Assembly (NCBI GenBank): GCA_031289935.1
Contig: JAITON010000165.1
Span: 1 to 8,563, forward strand
From: Treponema sp.
GTDB lineage: Bacteria > Spirochaetota > Spirochaetia > Treponematales > Breznakiellaceae
Direction: 5' to 3'
Length of the DNA stretch: 8,563 nucleotides
This document shows positions 6,443 to 8,563 of this stretch, piece by piece. The translations under genes and the position numbers were made by a program. The notes beneath the pieces were generated by a model. It saw nothing but the letters and a program-made list of their open reading frames with translations, was not told where the DNA came from and ran no database searches. Numbering within the stretch: position 1 is the first letter of the stretch; each line of letters starts with the position of its first letter.

Positions 6443-7072
6443 TCATTGTATTAATCCCGCGTTTTGTAAAATAGAGACAATCTCCCTGTGTATATCCTGG
6501 GGTTTTCTATCGGCGTTAATGATAGAAATCTTCCCCTTATACCGGGGAATTGCATATTCGTAATTTCTTTTAACTCTGAGCAAATTCGTTTTTTCTTCAT
6601 TGATATCAGGCAGCCTTGATGACGTTATCCGCTTAAGGGAACATTCAATGGAGCAATCAAGATAAAAAGTATAATCAGGCGGAGGGAAATCTTTATTTAT
6701 CTGATCAACAAATTCATAATCCCTTTCCTCAAAAACATGATACGCAAAAGACGATAAATAATAGCGCGTTGATAGTACATAATAACCCGATTCTATTTGC
6801 TTTAATATGCCGTTTTCATCATTATACAAATGATCGTCTCTATCTGCGGCAAATAGACGGGATAGATACCGCTCCCGGCTATGTCTATCCCCGGTGCTGC
6901 TAATCCTTTTTGTGTGCGTGAGCCGGATTAAACAACCCACCGGACCAGACGAAGGTTCAGAGGTTATTAAGGCCTTTTTTGATTTTGATAACAAAAACCC
7001 GTGCAGCATCATAGCTTGAGTAGTTGTCCCCGAACCATCAATACCTTCAAAAACAATAAATCTTCCGGTCAT
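6443..7072 (-). CDS. tmk: Thymidylate (dTMP) kinase-like protein, divergent and AT-rich
   Basis: A 209-residue P-loop kinase of the thymidylate kinase family, which phosphorylates dTMP to dTDP. The N-terminus MTGRFIVFEGIDGSGTTTQ contains the Walker A loop, and LFAADRDDH (73-81) is the family substrate helix. Two usual features differ: the TREPGG segment reads TSEPSSGPVG (38-46), and the DRY segment reads STRYYLSSFAYH (101-112), with Thr in place of the Asp. It therefore belongs to a divergent branch and the substrate could differ. The start is ATG at 7072, with GAGGAG at 7082-7087 in good position; the GTG at 7081 abuts this site and is unlikely. Base composition is far more AT-rich than the genes on either side (except the right-edge gene), suggesting transfer. 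It is convergent with the phosphate transporter and has its own promoter. Confidence 0.85.
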   Translation of the reverse strand: MTGRFIVFEGIDGSGTTTQAMMLHGFLLSKSKKALITSEPSSGPVGCLIRLTHTKRISSTGDRHSRERYLSRLFAADRDDHLYNDENGILKQIESGYYVLSTRYYLSSFAYHVFEERDYEFVDQINKDFPPPDYTFYLDCSIECSLKRITSSRLPDINEEKTNLLRVKRNYEYAIPRYKGKISIINADRKPQDIHREIVSILQNAGLIQ

Positions 7073-7104
7073 GTATATCACTCCTCGAGCTCATTGATTC
7101 GTTG

Positions 7105-7133
7105 ATAGTATGACAAGTCTAAAGATTTGTCAA
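7105..7133 (-). promoter_or_regulatory. Sigma-70-type promoter of the tmk-like gene
   Basis: Read on the minus strand, a perfect -35 TTGACA (7133-7128) is followed after exactly 17 bases by TACTAT (7110-7105), a fair -10. Transcription would start near 7098, giving a leader of about 26 bases that contains the GAGGAG ribosome binding site (7087-7082) before ATG 7072. It overlaps an inverted repeat at 7111-7132. Confidence 0.65.
7111..7132. promoter_or_regulatory. Operator-like palindrome inside the tmk promoter
   Basis: Ten-base arms TGACAAGTCT and AGATTTGTCA flank a central AA; the arms are complementary at nine of ten positions. The palindrome fills the whole 17-bp promoter spacer and overlaps most of the -35, the position expected for a repressor site. 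The outer half-site TGACAA/TTGTCA resembles the core of the 23-bp repeats at 7771-7931. No regulator gene is seen next to it. In RNA from the plus strand it could also form a hairpin. Confidence 0.5.
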
Positions 7134-7185
7134 TACAGACCGCTTCCCATGATGTACACAAAGTTAGCGTCAAAAGGAGTTTTGT

Positions 7186-7744
7186 ATGGCAATCATGGAA
7201 CTTACTGTGGGTCAACGTCGGCGGCGTCTGGAACAACGCCACCGAGCGCTGGGACCGGAGCAAACACCCCGTTACCGTGCACTTTCAGCCCCTGGGCCGC
7301 CTCAAGAAAGCCGTCGATAAAGTCGAAGTCGAAGTCCTCGGCCCCGCGCCGGACAAGCGCTACCTTGCCAGGTTCATCGACACATTCACCGGTGAAGAAA
7401 ACTCGACCCTCAGCCCGGGCCACACCTTCACGCTGGAAGGCTACCTGATCAAAGTAGCCGGAACCGGCAACGGCGAAGGGGTCTGGTTCGTAAACCCCGG
7501 CACCGCCGCCCGCGTTCAGGCGGCAGAGCTCAACGAGAATAGCAACCAGGTCATCCGCGGCCTCATCCCCGCCGCCCTCGATCCGGGCCAGTGGAACCTG
7601 GAGGTAGTTACCCGTTCAACCAGCGGCACAGCCGGCGTCCTGTTGAAAGAGCCCCGCACGATAGTTTTGCCCTACCGGCTTCTCTGCCTCAGCGGGCAGA
7701 GCCAAACTGAGGAAGCGCCGCAAGACCCGTCAAGCGACGCCTGA
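7186..7744 (+). pseudogene. DUF4469-type domain gene, N-terminally truncated and frameshifted
   Basis: A strong ribosome binding site (AAAGGAG, 7173-7179) and ATG 7186 begin a frame that reads MAIMELTVGQ and stops at 7318-7320. The conserved sequence lies in the next frame from about 7202 (LLWVNVGGVWNN) to the stop at 7742-7744. It resembles the C-terminal half of the DUF4469 / HU-like DNA-binding proteins common in Treponema: VTVHFQPLGRLKKAVDKVEVEVLGP, then an Ig-like-looking domain with GHTFTLEGYLIKVAGT, GVWFVNP and AAELNENSNQVIRGLIPAALDPGQWNLEV. The HU-like N-terminal half is absent. The only upstream in-frame start, TTG 7127, lies inside the tmk promoter and has no clear ribosome binding site. 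So the 5' part seems deleted, leaving start signals joined out of frame to the domain. Alternatives are a single-base sequence error near 7200 or a short expressed domain protein from an unseen start. Confidence 0.6.
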
Positions 7745-7770
7745 AAACCCGTCCGGACTGGCCGTCCTTT

Positions 7771-7931
7771 AACGACAAGCCCTGTCGATGCTTAACGACA
7801 AGCCCTGTCGATGCTTAACGACAAGCCTTGTCGATGTTTGCCGGCAAGCCTTGTCGATGTTTGCCGATAAGCCTTGTCGATGTTTAACGACAAGCCCTGT
7901 CGATGTTTGCCGGCAAGCCTTGTCGATGTTT
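7771..7931. repeat. Seven tandem 23-bp palindromic repeats
   Basis: Units start at 7771, 7794, 7817, 7840, 7863, 7886 and 7909, with a decayed eighth start at 7932. Each has a core such as CGACAAGCCTTGTCG and ends in CGATGTTT or CGATGCTT. Two types occur: units 1, 2, 3 and 6 begin AACGACAAGC; units 4, 5 and 7 begin GCCGGCAAGC or GCCGATAAGC. The left arm varies (CGACA, CGGCA, CGATA), but every version can still pair with the constant right arm TGTCG when G-U pairs are allowed, giving a 5-bp stem with a 5-base loop. The array lies 26 bp after the pseudogene stop. Spacer-free 23-bp periodicity excludes CRISPR. Confidence 0.9.
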
Positions 7932-8211
7932 AACGAAGCAAGCAGTTCCTTACTGGACCCGGGGGATGCCGATACGAGGCTTGTGGGGAGGTATAGACGG
8001 CGCCCGTGTCCTGTATCGGCAAGAGGGTGTTAAGCGCAATGCCGCTCCCTCTATGCTTACCCGCGCCCCGTTATGCGAAATGCAGGCTAAATTAGTTGGA
8101 AATAATAAATAAAAATAATAATATGGGAATAAAGGCTTGACGAAATTAAAAAAAAGAGTAAATATAGTATTCATGAGACATTAAAATATTTGGAGGGAAT
8201 TTAGGAAATAT
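7932..8211. other. Intergenic region with inverted and direct repeats, sharp composition change
   Basis: No convincing gene. Its left part is GC-rich and holds an inverted repeat GCCGATAC (7968-7975) / GTATCGGC (8013-8020), a hairpin AGAGGG (8022-8027) / CCCTCT (8047-8052), GGCGC near 7999 that can pair with GCGCC near 8064, and a direct repeat of 16 bases (8029-8044 and 8070-8085, 13 identical). After about 8090 it turns abruptly AT-rich and serves as leader for the membrane protein gene; GGAGGG (about 8191-8196) and AGGAAA (8203-8208) precede ATG 8212. The GC-rich part could be a structured RNA or a dispersed repeat. Short open frames crossing it are products of the tandem repeat. Confidence 0.5.
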
Positions 8212-8563
8212 ATGATCAAATTTATACAAGAACATTCAATTATATTTCCGCTTATTCTAACTGGACTGACAGCAGGAATTTACATGTCTGGAATGCCGTT
8301 TGCACTATTAAATCATGAAATTGCCAATAATAATGTGTTTTTTATTGTAAATATTATTTTTGCTTCATTATTTTGTTTTTTTGTTACAAAATTATTTTAT
8401 CCTGATTGGAATTTTGGTTTAAGTTTTAATAATTTCAGAATGGGATTCTTAACATATGGATATCCTATAATAATGGGTTCTATTATTATATTAATTGCCG
8501 GTTATTTCATATACAGCCCATTGGATAAATTGCCATTAAAAGGTGAAATAATTGTTTGGGTTG
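8212..8563 (+). CDS. Integral membrane protein, probable CPBP (CAAX-protease-type) family, 3' partial
   Basis: The frame is open from ATG 8212 to the right edge, giving 117 visible residues. ATG is preceded by AGGAAA (8203-8208), with GGAGGG further up. The start MIKFIQEHSIIFPLILTGL begins a first membrane segment (about 9-27). A second hydrophobic segment spans about 42-60 (VFFIVNIIFASLFCFF), and a third about 85-103 (GYPIIMGSIIILIAGYFIY). The stretch DWNFGLSFNNFRMGFLTYG between the second and third segments, then hydrophilic LDKLPLKGEI leading into another hydrophobic segment, resembles the N-terminal part of CPBP intramembrane proteases, whose EExxxR motif would lie beyond the window. Very AT-rich, unlike the genes to the left except tmk. 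The membrane protein call is firm; the family is a guess from layout. Confidence 0.7.
   Translation, partial: MIKFIQEHSIIFPLILTGLTAGIYMSGMPFALLNHEIANNNVFFIVNIIFASLFCFFVTKLFYPDWNFGLSFNNFRMGFLTYGYPIIMGSIIILIAGYFIYSPLDKLPLKGEIIVWV

Noticed and set aside
7078..7263. 61-codon minus-strand frame ending at the tmk start
   Set aside because: It crosses the tmk promoter, the palindrome and the antisense of the DUF4469 remnant, and shows no motif.
7771..7931. CRISPR array
   Set aside because: Units are contiguous 23-mers with no spacers and no cas genes nearby.
7929..8080. Integron attC site (GTTTAAC on the left, GTTATGC on the right, composition change after it)
   Set aside because: The right core does not fully match GTTRRRY, the outer cores are not complementary beyond TAACG/CGTTA, and no paired inner boxes were found. 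A dedicated attC search and an integrase gene would be needed to revive it.
7788..8112. Small open frames such as MLNDKPCRCLTTS... over the tandem repeats
   Set aside because: The periodic peptide is only the 23-bp repeat read through successive frames; no ribosome binding site stands before the starts.

Overview
The window looks like a chromosomal stretch of a host-associated spirochaete, most likely a Treponema-like gut bacterium. This is inferred from the DUF4469-type C-terminal domain, the short palindromic tandem repeats and the general gene style; no rRNA or other decisive marker is present. Most of the window (about 840-6410 and 7186-7990) is visibly GC-rich. Two stretches are AT-rich: about 6420-7180, holding a divergent thymidylate kinase gene, and 8090 to the right edge, holding a membrane protein gene. 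Both look acquired or of different ancestry.

Layout: (1) 1-707, a PIN-domain (VapC-like) toxin gene cut by the left edge, overlapping its small putative antitoxin by ATGA. (2) About 681-812, purine/pyrimidine-strand-biased GATAGAG repeats that run into the antitoxin 3' end and form an inverted repeat. (3) 845-2870, a probable operon of an alkyltransferase-like protein (PWHR instead of PCHR), an OmpR-type response regulator and a short one-membrane-segment histidine kinase coupled by a TTGA overlap. (4) 2767-3561 on the minus strand, a 23S rRNA 2'-O-methyltransferase (RlmB/SpoU family) whose 3' end overlaps the kinase 3' end by 104 bp. (5) 3676-6404, trpS followed after 29 bp by a Na+/phosphate-cotransporter-family protein with a PhoU-like tail. 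(6) 6443-7072 on the minus strand, the AT-rich tmk-like gene, with a good promoter whose spacer is filled by a palindrome. (7) 7186-7744, a DUF4469-type gene that has lost its N-terminal part and is out of frame with its own ribosome binding site. (8) 7771-7931, seven tandem 23-bp palindromic units, followed by about 280 bp of unexplained sequence with inverted and direct repeats. (9) 8212 to the right edge, the start of a membrane protein, probably a CPBP/CAAX-protease-type protein, cut by the window end.

Functionally the left part is a defence/stress and signalling cluster (toxin-antitoxin, alkylated-DNA recognition, two-component system). The middle is housekeeping (rRNA modification, tryptophanyl-tRNA synthesis, phosphate transport). 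The right part, from 6420 onward, is an accessory or rearranged zone. I see no convincing complete novel multi-gene system. The most unusual items are the palindrome-controlled tmk promoter beside a related palindromic tandem repeat, the symmetrical convergent gene overlap, and repeat-generated in-frame insertions in both genes of the two-component system.
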